Assembly (NCBI GenBank): GCA_037954325.1
Contig: JBBMNZ010000027.1
Location: 8,210,501-8,274,500 of the forward strand
Direction of reading: 5' to 3'
Source of the DNA: Fistularia commersonii
Lineage: Eukaryota > Chordata > Actinopteri > Syngnathiformes > Fistulariidae
DNA length: 64,000 nt
Numbering within the stretch: position 1 is the stretch's first letter; each line of letters starts with the position of its first letter. Of the stretch, positions 19,526-36,069 are shown in pieces. Made by a program: the position numbers and the translations under genes. The notes under the pieces are model-generated. The model was not told the DNA's origin and searched no databases. It saw nothing but the letters and a program-made list of their open reading frames with translations.

Positions 19526-22500
19526 ATGCATTCTTGAACTGACCTCCAGTCTTTATCAGTAAAAGGCCTATCAAGTATTATTTGAAGTTGTTTACAAATA
19601 TCTTCAGAAACCGATGCCACTGACCACAGTTAAAAAAGAAGTGGCTGCAAGCATTTTTCTCTACAAATTGCCTCCTCTGCCGAAAATGTCCTCATGGACA
19701 GCCATTGGCTAGACAACACGAACACTGAACATACACACTTACACCGCTTGTGAATGTAACCAGAATAAAGCTAGCAATGATTTGTAATTCAATTAAAAAA
19801 GGGTACGCATGCAGTCCTCCATCATTGATAATTCCCAGCAGTCATTTATGAACTGTAACTGAATCCAAATAACAAGGTGCTGGTAGTAATTACATAGTTT
19901 TATATGTAGACATGAGGAATGGGGTAGTTATGTTTTAATGGATTTGTTCAAGCTGAAATTGTCAAACGAATAACATTTAGATTACCGGGCTAAATTACCA
20001 ATCATGCTAGAAAGAAAGGCAACTGCTATGCAATATTCATGTAAGCGCCATAGCAATTATTGTACTCTGTTGAAGGTTCCTCTTTCCAAATTTATTTGAC
20101 TTTTATTTTTTTTTTACATTGAAAATGTTTTTTCTTGGAGTTAAATTCACTGAAAAAAGGCGGCTTCCCAGACTTTTCATAACTAAAAATGGTTGACCAA
20201 TGCCAAAAGCCACATATTCCACCATTACACACGTTCCAATAGGTGAATATAAGCTATAAAATTCAAACTCCTAATTGAACAGAACATAAAATATGGTTTC
20301 TGGTTACTGTATACTAAGTCAAGTAGTTCTTTTCTGCAACCATCAAGCTATAGAATTAACACTGCTCTCAGAGGACAAGCAACAATGGAACAGAGTGATC
20401 CAGCTATATTTTACTCTCATACGTGTTCATCCTGATCCTTGATACACTTGCCAAGATTACATTTTGTCATTTGCATTGTTTTGATGTTCATTTTCTTCTG
20501 TAACAGTCCAATTTCCACATTATAGTATTAATATTGAGAGATTGCATCTCCTCTATTGTTAAAAACATGACAAAGCACCATCAGAAGTCCATATTTAGAG
20601 TGCATTTTTTTAGATCTCACACACGCACAACAAATTTAAGCAGTCAAGGTATGAAATCAGTTGAAAATGCAAGTTTGTAGCTTGGCAATGTCTCAGGTAA
20701 ACGGCTTTCCTTTCCAGCACTGCCTGCCTATTGTAGGAATAGATTTTAACTATCCAAAGCCCAGAGTTTCTGCCTGCAAAGCGAAAGTCTGGCCCCTCGC
20801 CTGTCAGCGCTATTGTTGGGAGAAAGCAGGAGGTGCTCCCAATACACACTTTACATACTCTGAATTGTTTGGCAACTCAGAAATGGCTGAAGCCAATAAC
20901 AGTAAATGACTTAACTATGTTTCTAGACAAACAGGACAGAAAAAGTGGAATATTCTGAGCCACTGGAGATGATGGGTGGTTGCAACATAACAGTGTCTCA
21001 TAGATAGAAATGCTGACTTTTACAGCTATACTGCATCGTTCAACATTTATATTCACTGACTGGTCCAGCAGCCTCCGCAGACCACACTGTGTATGACTCA
21101 CAAAAAGTGGTGGGGGGGGATAAACAGTTCAAGTTATAGGAATCATATGCCTCAGCATATCAATCTCTCATATCGATGTCAACGTACATTTCGCCATTCA
21201 TCAAAAAACGAGACAAGTCAGGGAGAAGTGGGCATCGGCTTGGCTCCATTTCTCAAAGAACGGCTGCCTGGCTCAACATTACAAAAAGTGCTTGTTTCAA
21301 GAGACTGTGAGAAAAGCCAAAAGCCATCTATATGCTGCAACATCTGTCTGCAAAAGATGAGCTTAAACTCCTAGGATGCTATATTTGTCGCCCCTTGTCA
21401 CAAACATTCTATTGACAATTTATTGTGCTAAGAAAGACTTGTATTATTGAAATCATTTCCTGAGCCACACAATCAATTGTAACATAAGTGTCACTAAAAT
21501 CCTCTGAATCCTTGTTGCTTGCATACAGTGAATCACATCACATCAGCAGACCGATTATATTTGATGACAAACACTGGTCCTTTCATAGAATTTTATTCCT
21601 TGTGTGCCAACATCCAACATCATTCCATCCCGCGAAAATCCCTCTTCATGTGCAGTCTTATCCTATTATTTTAATTGCTCGGTTTATGGACTAAACTGGC
21701 TGAAAATGTTGTATGCGTCAAAACATTCTTTTTTAGCAGAGAAATATCTGAAATTGCAGTTATTTGCTTAGTTTGGTTACCAAAATAATTCTTCAGGGGG
21801 TGTTTGGTGGGAGCCAGGTCTTACGGTATGAAAATGTCAATATCCAAATTAAAATCCTGTGAATCCTGTCTCTCTCTTAATATTGTAATATTTTCCGTCT
21901 TGACAAGGCCAGTCTGAATCCAATTATTTTTATGTCCTTGCAGGCAAATGACAGTTACTACACTGTAGCTAAATTAAGGTCATATGACCCTTATTATAGG
22001 ACTAGCCTCAAGAGGATTCTATTTAAGGATACCCCAACAATGGTATTTATTTAAAAGATCAAAATGCAAGTGATTTTTCCGTCAATCAATGGCCAAATCT
22101 TTATATTTTTACCAAATGCTAACTTACAGCCTGCGTCATTTCATCCTGTGAGGAGGCTACTGCTGAGGTGTCAACATGCTTGCTGGCCATACTGTCAAGG
22201 AAAGAGGGCGAATTGGCAAAATAGGGAGCCTAAGAGGAGCAGGGATACAGCTAGATTTAAAAAAAGTCAGTAAGATAAAGAGGGAGAGCATTGTTGTACA
22301 CTGAGATGAGGTTTGGGGAGTGGGAGAGGGAGGAGGCGGCTGCCGCTGTATCCTGCCTCGTCAGCAAAACAAGGCCGATTCTAGGGCGGCTTATCTTTCA
22401 GCAGGAATAGCCACAACCACACCGAGAGGGATGGAAGGAAAGGGGACCAGAGTGATGAATTAAATGCATGCTGCAATGAATAGAACTTCACCATCAGAAG

Positions 22501-24439
22501 ACAATTATTCCTTAGACAGTTTTATTGTCCCTTTTAACATCTATGTTTGGTCAATCATCCTCCGTACTCTTAACATTATGTTGGGGAGGGAATATATGGA
22601 GGGTTGTACTTGCTGTGTAAAACCACACCGAGGGAGACAAAGCCAGGATAGAGTTCCACAAAAGTGCACACATGGTGTTCATTCTGCCAAGTATGATTGT
22701 AGACACTGATCCCTAGAAAATGTCAAGTCCAGCAAACTACATTAAATATAATGAAATCTTAAATGAGGCTGTTACCCAAGTAATCTAATGCATTTGCAGC
22801 AATGTTTAAAGTACAGTGGCTGGACAGTAAAATTCCAGCTAAATTACTTCTTGAAATTTGTACTGACGGCAGTAACTCATTTAACAAATAAAACAGCATT
22901 CCACATACCGTTGTGTAAAATATTGTCACATCTAATCCACTTCAAAGAAATCTGCTTATTTGCACCTCATTTCTATTTTATGTATTTTTTTGTTCGGGTC
23001 CAAACCCAAGTTGGAATACTATGTTCTTCATGAGCATCCACCTGCACCTACAGCTGCATGAAAAGAGAAAAAGGCAAGCAAAGATCAGTACAACACATTT
23101 CATACCAAAGGCAAGGCAAATTGCTTTGCAGCACACTTAACAAAAACTCCTATCAGGGAACAAGCTGCACTTGACATCAAGGAAAACTGATCAAAAAACA
23201 AGAAATCCCATTCCCCATCTGCCACTTGCAACTCACATTTAAATCCACCAGCCGAGTAGTGCATAGTGCCAGTTCAAAATCATCAAGTCTCTGCATCAAC
23301 ATTCCCAGAGGAGCAGCCGGCAACACACTTTCCAACCACCATTTGCTCCCAGCGTCAGAATCATCTACTTAGTGTAAGTAAAATATGGCAAAATCGGTGG
23401 GAGGATAAATAGCACTTAGAAGATGAGTAACCAAGCTTAGGACAAGGTTAGTATTCTTCCCGGAGTCCAAAGACAAAACACCAGAGTCCATCAAAAGGGA
23501 GGAATCTCACAATGCAGCATTTGTGTTGTCGCCAGCCAGAGAACAAGCTGCCCATAGACATGTTGATATGAAACACTACACATACCAACTTAAAGGTTAG
23601 CAGGGGACTATAAATTTTATAGTAAGCTTTAATTTTAATGTTTTTCCTGAGAGAATAAACATTTAGAGCCAACAGAGCAGAAAATACTGACATTGGTTAA
23701 TCTCAATCAAATTCCATTGGGGAGCACAAGAGCTTATGCGAGTGTTTCTACACAAGAAGCTGAGGACAATAAGCATATAGGACTTGTGAAGCGGCAAATT
23801 TTTTTCCACTAATCCCACACCCACACAAACACCTTAGACCAACTACATGCAGTTTATGTCGAGTGGGCTTACTGAACAGCAGCTTTAAGTTACAAAGAGC
23901 AACTTTAGTACAAAACTGTGAGACAGAATTGGAACAATTCTACAGACAATGGCAGGCACTACCACCCTGGCAATGTCAATTCGTCAAGAGTAGAATGAAT
24001 ATGCCAGGAAATGAAAATAGCATCAAAATGCATGTATGTTCAGAATTCAGAAATAGTGATAAGAAAGTTGTCCAATTCAACTTAGTCACATTCATCACAA
24101 ACTATAGTGACAGAGAACAAATGCATTCAGTTGCATGAGCATACTCATTCCCCTCCTCGGTTTATAACCAGCCCATTATAGCCCTTCATCGCAGATACCG
24201 TCATGAGTGACACACCACCAGCCAACAGGTGGGAAGTTGCACCAGCTGCACCAGACAAGAGACAACAATAGAAACATTGTAGACTGAAAAAAAAAAAAAA
24301 GTTTGACTGACAAAAATATCATCCTCATATGGTCACCCATATCGCCCTCTGAGGGAATTAAATACATATTTTGCTGAGATCATGGCCATGCATACTTTGA
24401 AGCAGTTAGATCAGTGATTACTTCCGAGTGGTCACAATC

Positions 24440-24498
24440 AAGATTTTATATGTAAAATATCCCATATTTTACGTATAAAATCTTGTAAAATATGGGAT
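24440..24498. repeat. Overlapping inverted repeats
   Basis: Arms 24,440-24,460 and 24,464-24,484 pair with one mismatch around CCC. A second pair, ATCCCATATTTTA at 24,459-24,471 and its exact complement at 24,486-24,498, shares the middle segment, so two alternative hairpins compete. Confidence 0.9.
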
Positions 24499-25305
24499 AA
24501 GTACTTTATACTCCCAATTCTAGCAGGTATCGAGATGGAAAATAACTTTGTTTTAGGCACTGATATTGAAGAAAGCTTATCTTGATAGAGATAGAGATTT
24601 TTTTTCAAGTTCTGCTGATGACTACCACACATCAAAAACATAGTGATATCTTGACTTTGGCATTGATGTATTGGTGGTTTCATTTCAAAGTTGGATTCCT
24701 GTCTAAATCTCCACTGAGAATGTGATGTTTGTCAAATATCAAATGTCAATAGAATATATTTCTGAAGGACAGCTAACATTTGGTGAAATTTGTTATCATA
24801 AAACAAGGTGACAAAATTATTTTTTGGCACATTTAATATATTCAAATATCAGTCATTTGCATTGAAGAACATGTTTTTTTTTTTAATGTCACAAATCCAG
24901 GCCTATCGCAGCTATCAACAGAGATCGACTAAAATTAAGCGTTCTTGTGTGACCTAGTTTGTCTGCAATATAATACAGTTCGCCTAGAAGCATGATGAAA
25001 ATTGGCACAAAAATTAACTGAAACTCAATCCTGCAACTTTGTTTGCACACTACAGTTGAAATGCAACAAAGCTTAGTAAAGAATCAGTCAACTGCAACGT
25101 GCCTACTATTACTGCTGCTGCTGCTACTCGACAAGTCAAGCGAGCAGCAGCCACAGAGTGAGCTGCAGGTGGACAACCTCCTACAGCCTCCCACGTCGAC
25201 GAACTCCCCTGAGAGTGACTGTCAGACAAGAAGTCTTTGGAAGGCTGAAAATATGAAAGTTGTATTCTTAAAACTAGCTACATGAGAGAGCAATGCCCAT
25301 ACCAC

Positions 25306-25334
25306 AAAAAAAAAAAAAAAAAAAAAAAAAAAAA
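25306..25334. repeat. Poly-A tract
   Basis: Twenty-nine A residues between ACCAC and CACAAATAAA; no recognisable source. Confidence 0.95.
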
Positions 25335-26194
25335 CACAAATAAAAAGCAATTCACAACCCTTTTAACTTTTCAAAAGAAATGTTACCCAGCTGCCATGTT
25401 TGTGAAGGAGGGGAAGGAGACAGGCAGTGTTTACATCTCTACATAGCAGAGTGCAGTGTGAGTGCACTTCAGTCTTCTTTCTGTCCCCATTTTCTACTCC
25501 GAGGCCCTGGCAGCCATCCCATGTACTTGCCCTTAACTAATAAACAAGGAATTGTTTCCCTTATATAGCTCCGCTCAAACTCTGCAATCTCCAACAGCAC
25601 CATCAGCAGCCTGCAGGGAGGCAGTGGTGGCGCTGGTGGTGAAGATAGTCCATTCCACACTGAAAGGTTTTGGGCAAGACTAAGGAGCACTGACACTCAG
25701 ACAGAGTAACCAGCATACATTAACAGCCACTTAAAGAGCTATTTCTGGTGCCACCCATTTGCAGAATTCTGCAGTATCAGGTCGAAAAGTCTCCAAAGTG
25801 AGATCCCAACAATATCTAAGATAAGCACCTCGTAAGATGCGATCTTCCATTGGAAACCAATCCAAACTAATGAGACGCTAATGGAAATCCATGCAAAGTG
25901 GAACCAGTTAGCATCTGTGAGATCAGTCTGGTCACATCTGTAAATCAATAAACAACAAGTGTACAACAATGTTTAGTGTCAATTTTTAGTCAATGATCAA
26001 ACAAACAGATCTAAAACAATTTCATTGCTGAAGGGGATTGAATGTGTAAAGATGTGGTGCAACAGCGGAAACTGGTAATTGCATTTGTTAAATGGATGAC
26101 TAAAATATGCTTTTCAAAAAGTTTTGTCTTTGAGTCCTTTGCAAAAATTTGGAAAAGGCTCAGTGCTATAACGGACATAAATCATTTTGGAATA

Positions 26195-26198
<4 letters not shown>

Positions 26199-26261
<63 letters not shown>
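26199..26261. repeat. Compound (TA)n(CA)n microsatellite
   Basis: About 23 TA units followed by about 8 CA units, a common compound array. Confidence 0.97.
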
Positions 26262-29200
26262 TGGTGTCTATTATGTATGTATGAAATAGCTGTCTGTAAT
26301 ATTATCCTGTGTTTATTTTTATATAATGTTGTAGAATTTTAACAAAGGATCGCTGTACATTGAACTTGGAATCCGTCATTCTCTGGCAGATTCTTTTTTT
26401 CCATCAAAAACAATTAATTTCAAAATAACATTTTAAAGACATTTTTCCAAATAAACCCAAATTTCGAAAAATAGCAAGAGAATATAATAGTCAGCAACAA
26501 GAAAACTTTGAAATATACAGTATTGAAAAAAAAAAGGGAAATCGCACCAACAGTATAAGCCAGTGACTTCTGGAAATTTGTGAGAAATTATTTATATGAC
26601 AGGAAATCGCGAAAAAAAAATGCAATTGAATTTAGACAGCTCCTTGGTATTGTGGGCACATTCCATGAATTCATTTATGGGCGTAGATAAACTTAATATC
26701 AATTATTAGAAAGAAGTCTACTGAAATTGCAAGTATTTTTCCCCTTATATCACACAAACCTGATGGAGAAGTTAACTAACACAATATGACATCACATCTC
26801 CAGAGCATTTCATCTCTACTGGTCTGGATCCCCCCAGCAGGGTTGGTCATTTACATGGGAGGTTAGTCCCCATGCAAGTCCAACGCAAACATTTGTGGCA
26901 AGAATTTATCCTTATGGGAAACCCAAGAATAGACGCCCCCAGGCTGCAGTAGCACTGAGGAGCAGTGGAGGGGGTGGGATACATTTCCAGCACTCCCAGA
27001 ATGCTCATTCCCCCCTGTTCAACAAAGCTTCGAGCTGCTCTAAGGGGGAATTCCAACACAGGATAACTTTCACAAACCACAATGTCACAGCGACAATTTA
27101 GAGTGACGGAAATCTGGAAATTTGTCAACAAACATGTTGAGTAATGAAAAGACCATGTGTCCACAACTTGGGACTTGATACACTTTTAGACAGCTGCTGT
27201 GTAAACGTTAGAGTGGAGTGAGACCCTGCAATTATGGACCAATTTAAAAGAAATTCTAGATTTAAACTTCTAAAAATCATTTAAACTTTTACACATTTAT
27301 GATGTCACCCATGCAGCAAAGGTAGTTTAGAATGCTGATCAGTTTTAATGTCATGTCATCACTCGTTCATGATGAAAAATAAAAAAAATACATGATAAAA
27401 GAAGCAATCATTTGTCTTGAAGTGGTTTAAGTGTTGAGGAGTGCATGTTCTACTGAAAACAGCTACACGGTTCAATCCTTCGCAAGAAACACTCTGATCC
27501 AGTCTGGCCAAGCGAGCCAGCAATTTTTCATGCACCGTGCATGCTTATGTGCCCTGTAGGCAACAACTGCATTTTGTGGTTTCTTTGGCAAGATCAAGTA
27601 GCTCCCAATAAGACGAGGAGGGGAGGAATTTTACAGCCCGGGGGCAAAATGAAGATTACTAAAGGGATCCATGTTAAGTGTGAAAATTACATGGCATCAT
27701 ATAGAAACGCTGCTAAGCCACATTTGGTTCCACACAAGACGGATGATCGATGCTATGTTAGCGGTGATGAGCTTATGTACTGGAAGCAAAAGACACCTGA
27801 TTAGGTTACATTTCTGCCCTGGTGACTAAGAGGCATGAGCCTTGAGGCTGCAACCATGGCAGCAGGGATATCTGCCAGAGATGCAGTCCAGTAATAGCTG
27901 AAGAGCTCAGCTGAAACCTGAAACACATTTCAGAGCAGATCTACTTTCAGGCAACCAGCTACATGACAGGCCTCCCTGACCCAAACCCTTCAGTTTCCAA
28001 ACCTGGGGTTATAAAGAGGACCCAGATTCTGACAACTTGTTATCCATCATGTGTTTCTGAAAAGCTCTGAATGAACGAACATCCTCTTACGTCTTGTTTA
28101 GTGATACAACTCACCAATCCTGTAATTTACCATGCTTCCACATAGCGCTGGACAATAATGGGGGTTAGCAGGGGGGCTAATAAGAGGCTTTTCAGAAGTC
28201 ACAGGTTTCCCTGAAATAATGTTAATGGTGAAATGAAAACATTGAAAGTAACACTATTGGGAATTTTGCTGAAGCTTCCTTCTACAACGTAGGTTCATAA
28301 ATTGCAAGCAAAAACACTCTAATTTTTTTTAAATGAAAAAGTTTGAGTCTTCAAAGACATAAATGGTGGAATTCAAAAAACATTTAGATAGTGTCGGGAG
28401 GGGGCAGGGCATTCTCACAAATAGATAATTAGCCTATTTACAGTTCGTGTTTACATATTTTTAGTCAAACAGCTGTAACAGATCCAATGACAAGCAGTTC
28501 AGGAAAACTAATAAAAGAGACACTTAAATTCAGAAATAGCTGCTGTTAGTTTGCCACATTAGTGTGCCGCATTCGGGTGGGGGGGGCTCACATAGCCGCG
28601 GCAGTCCTTTGTGTTTGATATTAACCAACTGATTAATTAACACGCAAGGCTGGTGAGGCTGAGAGTGCAAAATAATTCTGTTACGACAAATGTTGTGAAG
28701 ATGGCCGTGGATCATTATAAAAAAAAAAACAAGCTTCCTGTTGCTATGACAACCACACTAAATGAAAATGATGCTTTTTTTAGTGAATGTCCACAGAGTT
28801 GATAGTCAACGTGCAGGATCACATGTGAATGTGCCTGCAGAGCACTGGCTGCTCAAACACCACCGTCCCACCAACTCCACAACCAAAAATACACTGAAGG
28901 CTGAAACTAACATTTTTCTCTTGACTCATAATATGAGTAAGACAATGATTTTTCAAAAACCTTTGTTGCCCAGGTTTTGCTTGAACCCCTCAGTTCTTTT
29001 AACGATTGTTGCCTGTGAACAATTAAAAATTATACTAATATGTGATGCGGAATAGTGGAGTAAAAGGCAAGAATATCAACTGTCCTTTTGTTCAGTGACT
29101 GGTCCTGTCAAAATAAAATCACTGAGGGCTACAGTGGTATAGCGGGAAGCACAGGGGCCCTTTCTGCCTGTGATTGGAATCTTGTGATTTGACTCTTATG

Positions 29201-30246
29201 TTTAAGGTCACACATGCCTTGGCTTGGTAACAACAAAGTGTGAAATTCTGTGATATTGTTAACTTGAACTAGGCCAGACATTCCTCGGTCTCCCCTCAGA
29301 CCGCAGCGAACAGCTCCTCGCATTATTCACATTGAATTGGCTGTGATTTTAAAAGGGTATCAAACTAAGTAAACAGCGCTTATTTCGCACAACTGGACTG
29401 ACACACCGATATGACGTGGAGAGTTGAATGCATGTGTGCACCAGAGAGGAAAGACTTTCCAATACAAGACGTACAGAAACTGCAGAGGGGGGGAAAATTG
29501 CAAATGAAAAAAAAATACCAATATCACAAAATAAATCACAAGACTGCAATTACAAAACCAAGAGTGCTGATGCAATAAAAAAGTGACAGGTACTCCAGAT
29601 ATTAGGACTGTATTCTGTTTTATTAGATATAACAACAGCAATAATAATAAGCGTATGCCCCAGCATTTCACACTTTAGCAATATTTTGGATGCGTTTTCT
29701 ATTGTATTCACATCATGAATAAAATCTCACATGCAGGTTGCATATTTGAAAAAATTATCAAGAAATGAGTCAAGGCAGCTCATACTTTTTTTTCCAAAAA
29801 AAAAATAAATAAAAATCAAGTAAATGGCTTGGGAGGATTGGGCGCCGCACAGCATCTTGCAAGCATGCAGTGATTGACGACACTGTTTACTCTTGTTTTA
29901 TTTATGTATTTATTATTACAGATCAGGTACTTTCTCTGTGACTTACTTTACTAATTTTAGGAAATGATATGCTGATTTCATGACTGCTGATGCGGAAAAG
30001 CTTGCGTTCAGATTACTCACGGTGTATATTCTAAAACCAGGTGAATTCACTGAGCAAATAACCTTAAAAAAAAGGAATAAAATGCATGTGCCGGTGGTAA
30101 AATTGTGGATCAAATTTTAATAAGACAACTAAGCCATGATACTGTGTCACTGTGCTCCATCCGCACAATCACATCACATCTGACAGGTTGTGATGACTGA
30201 AAGATTGCTTTAGGCCTTCAGATCAATAAAGCAATGACGGATTTAG

Positions 30247-31035
30247 GTAATTTCATTCAATAGCTGGTTTTCATTTGAAAACCCAAAAGCCTGGAAACCG
30301 CCTCTCTCACCAAAACATCGTCTAAAACCAGAGGCCGGTATTTTCCTTTTCGCTTTGCGGCCCGCTGCAGGAAACACGTCTTTAATAAGAAACATATTGC
30401 CGCACTTGACTAACACGATGAGCCGTGATGGCGATGACAGTGTGGGCTCCGGTTTTCCAAAACCCAGTTCAGCAGAGCCATTTGTCTTAGCCCATCAACT
30501 CAGTCCTGGCGGCTCTCTCGTAATTTCCCGAATTAACATTATCCCTCTTTTAAGAAAACGCGTCATTCTTGTTTGCGCTCTACTTTCCAGGAGATTTGTT
30601 TTGAAGCAAAACAAGGAGAGAAATCAATGCATTAGCCATATGCTGCTGTTGTGGAATATGCTTCTACAAAAGAAGCCAGAAGGCCATGGAAAGTTTGTGA
30701 TCCAAGGCTACAAAACCGGCTGCCCGACTCTATGTACAAGTCACTAAACCGTTTGTATTATCATCGGTCAGCCTGTGATTCAAAGCGCGTTCTCCTTTCA
30801 TCCGAACGATTTCAGCCCTAAATATATGAACGGCTACACTGCCGAGGCATTAAGGGGTAAAATGTGTGGATCAATCTGCTCTGAGAAAATGAGGCTCAAA
30901 ATACCAATAGCGTTACAGATGCATAAACAGCGCCTTCATAAAGGTCAGCAGAGTAGTCAGTATAATGAAAAGCTTTTGATTGGCTCTTTTATGTCAGGAA
31001 AGCCAGATAGTTTGGCCAGTTTAATAAATGATTGA
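30247..31035 (+). other. 789-nt nearly open frame, no recognised product
   Basis: The plus-strand frame starting at 30,247 is open to a TAA at 30,745-30,747 and then open again to a TGA at 31,033-31,035: one internal stop in about 262 codons, where roughly a dozen would be expected. The translation (for example SRDGDDSVGSGFPKPSSAEP) shows no domain, signal peptide or similarity I recognise. The DNA is complex and repeat-free. It could be a conserved non-coding element or an old pseudogene; I do not call it a gene. Confidence 0.35.
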
Positions 31036-31039
31036 CGGC

Positions 31040-33350
<2,311 letters not shown>

Positions 33351-33970
33351 CCAGCTGAGTGGAGCTTTATTTGTTTACCAGTCTATTTTATTGGTGCAAT
33401 AGTTCAGGGTTGAACTATATTATTATCATAATTATCATTACAATAATAATAATTATTATTATTATTTTATTGTTGTTAATAATAATAATACATTTTATTT
33501 ACGACACTTGAGGACACTTGACAACAGCAAAGGAAAAAAAAACAACGTACAGATAAAACAACACATAGAGATGAAAGAACAATTATAATAATCATATTTT
33601 GGGTGCCAGCAAATATATATTTGATGTGAGATCCAAGTTAAAATAAAAAGTAGGCAAGAAAAATAAATACTAATTGAGATTCAGTGAGCCGTAATAAAAA
33701 GTCGGCAGGGAAAGATGATCTATGTAAGAAAATAGTTGACAGTGACTAACAGAATCTACTGAATATTTATATTCAGTATATTTATAGACCTATTTCTTTT
33801 TTTGCAATTTTCCGATTTTTTTACCCTGAAAGACCATAAATCTATAACTGAACAAAAGAAGCCTCTGGAACATGAGGTGAAATGTCCTTTAAATAATAAC
33901 TCCGAACAAGCTCACCTTTAGACATTTAATTATTGAGAAATTTCTAGTAAGTAAAGTAAAACTGAGATTG

Positions 33971-33993
33971 AAAAAAAAAAAAAAAAAAAAAAA
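33971..33993. repeat. Poly-A tract
   Basis: Twenty-three A residues in AT-rich spacer. Confidence 0.95.
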
Positions 33994-35731
33994 CTTTTGG
34001 TTCTGCTTAGAGAAAAAAAAAGCACCAACATCTTTCAGAAAAGTTGTAAATATTACTTAAAACTTAAATATATAACCACAAGGCAGCATTTTAGTTCATC
34101 AAAAGTACTTCAACAGTCATTATATCAACAGTAAAACGATTAGGGATAAGGATTAGGGCAACACAAAATATTAGCACTGAGAGAAATTAGTCCACTTTAT
34201 TCTTTAGGAAGTGAAGTATTTCGTTACTAATACTCGATTACTTTCCCTTTAGCTTTCTCAGTGCAGGATTTGTATTGGTGTAGTTTCACAGCACATTATG
34301 AGAGCTGTTGCTGAAATAAAGGATCTGGAACAGTAATACAGTGACTGGTGCTGAGAGTTTCAACAACAACATCTTGGTAAAAGACATTCACAAGAGTATT
34401 TTGTTCAGTTTTGTTTTTGTTTGTTTTGTTTTCCGAGACCAGATTGAGTTTTTATGATCAAATGTCGCCGTCCCTCATGGGAAATCCGGAAATCTAGGTG
34501 ATGAGTGAGAAGAAATAATCATAGCTGAATGAAAGGCATCCAACCATCAGCACCTGTTCAAATATTTGAGATCTCCTGGCCTCTGAACTGCTGTATGGCT
34601 CCGACTTCAGGGAGACAAGAATCCTTTATTTCCCTTAATGCAGAATACACAAATAATAAAAGGACGTGTTATATCAACAACAGGTTGCCTTTATATTTAT
34701 ACTTTTGTAGGATTGCAGCATTACCATTATTTCTTTAACCTGAAAAATAAAAATATCACTCTTGCCATAATAATCTACAAAAAAAGGAGATTAAAATGTT
34801 TCCTTCCTTCCTAAGGAACTCTGTTTATCTTATAGCATCAAATAAAAATATTATATGTTTTTAAGTGTAATATCTCAATTCAGAAATCATGGCCTGGTTC
34901 CTAAAGATATTGCACGGGCCAGTTGTGACCTGTTAATACAGCAAGTATTTTCTATAAACCAAAACTTCACCCGCTTTACTCTAACTGACACTGCCTGCAA
35001 AGTACATGGATTATCTAGACTTAGAGGCATGATTTCTGGGGTGGAAAATACAGGCGCTCACTGTCAGTGGATAAATAATACCACAGGAAATGAGGGTCAA
35101 CTGTCTTTTTTAACATCGGTTTTACATATAACACAGAGAACTAATGTTACATTTTGACTTTTTTTTTTGAGTAAGGAAAACTTGAATTCATTTTTATCTT
35201 TTTTGCCAGGGTCAATTGACAGTATGTTAATATAAACTGTGGGACTGGAAGCATTCCCCTTTGTGGACTATAAATGGATGCTGGATCCCCGTCAGGGTAC
35301 GGCTAGGTGAAATAGGACTCTAAACTAGGGGGCAAGTTTAAAGATGTTAATTCCAGCCAGAGAATCACAGTTAAATTCCAGACATTCTGATGGAAGCTCC
35401 TAGTAACCCTCAGAGGTGTAACACATCTGTCTGCTTTAGTCTATGCACACTTACAGCCTCCCACGGCCTCAAGCAGGTGGGTGTGTTACATGACTGATAA
35501 AACACCTTTTCAAAGTATGCATTGCTACAGGATTACAAAAACACAGCAGGCCTGCTGTGAGAGAGGTTTATTTCAATTTGCATTTAAAACAAAGGTCAAG
35601 TAAAATAAGATAGATTGAGTGAGTGCTCTGAGCACTTCTCTGGCCATTGATTTTTTTCTCGTTTCCTGATCAACTCCTGAATGGCAATTTTTAGAAAATT
35701 TAATGCTGATTTTTCCATTAATTTGTTACTT

Positions 35732-36069
35732 TTACCGCCTATCCTGCAGCCAGGGTCATGGGGTTGGGGGAAGGGGTTGAGCCTATCTCAGCTGCCATTG
35801 TGCGTGAGGCAGGGTTCACCCTGGACCGGTCACCAGTAGATCGCAGGGCCACATATAGAAACATACGACCATTCACTATTTCAATTTAGGATCTCCAATT
35901 GACCTGCAGAGTGTATTTAGACTGTGAGAGGAAACCGGACAATGGAGGAAACCCATGTAAAACCCATGCCACACGGAGAGCTTGCAAATTCACGCAGAAA
36001 GGCCCCGTCTGGACCAAACCAGGGACCTTGTTGAAGTGACGCAGAACCACTAACTACTGTGTTGCCCCC
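35732..36069 (+). mobile_element. Dispersed teleost repeat, fairly complete copy
   Basis: Begins with TACCGCCTATCCTGCAGCCA, continues with GTTCACCCTGGACCGGTCAC, GGGCCACATATAGAAACATA and CTTGCAAATTCACGCAGAAA, and ends near GTGTTGCCCC. The same blocks recur at 37,352, 48,526 (reverse) and 51,811, which shows it is a dispersed repeat. Repeats of this form are abundant in fish; I take it to be a non-LTR tail or SINE-like unit, but the class is not certain. Confidence 0.75.

Larger units (their letters stand above)
19526..30246. other. No gene recognised; candidate regulatory DNA
   Basis: Besides simple and inverted repeats, it holds several complex, non-repetitive stretches, notably 20,640-20,930, 22,320-22,450, 25,370-25,720 and 26,820-27,110. 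Their base composition and lack of low-complexity runs differ from the surrounding AT-rich DNA. They are candidates for conserved non-coding elements; none carries a convincing exon. Confidence 0.6.
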
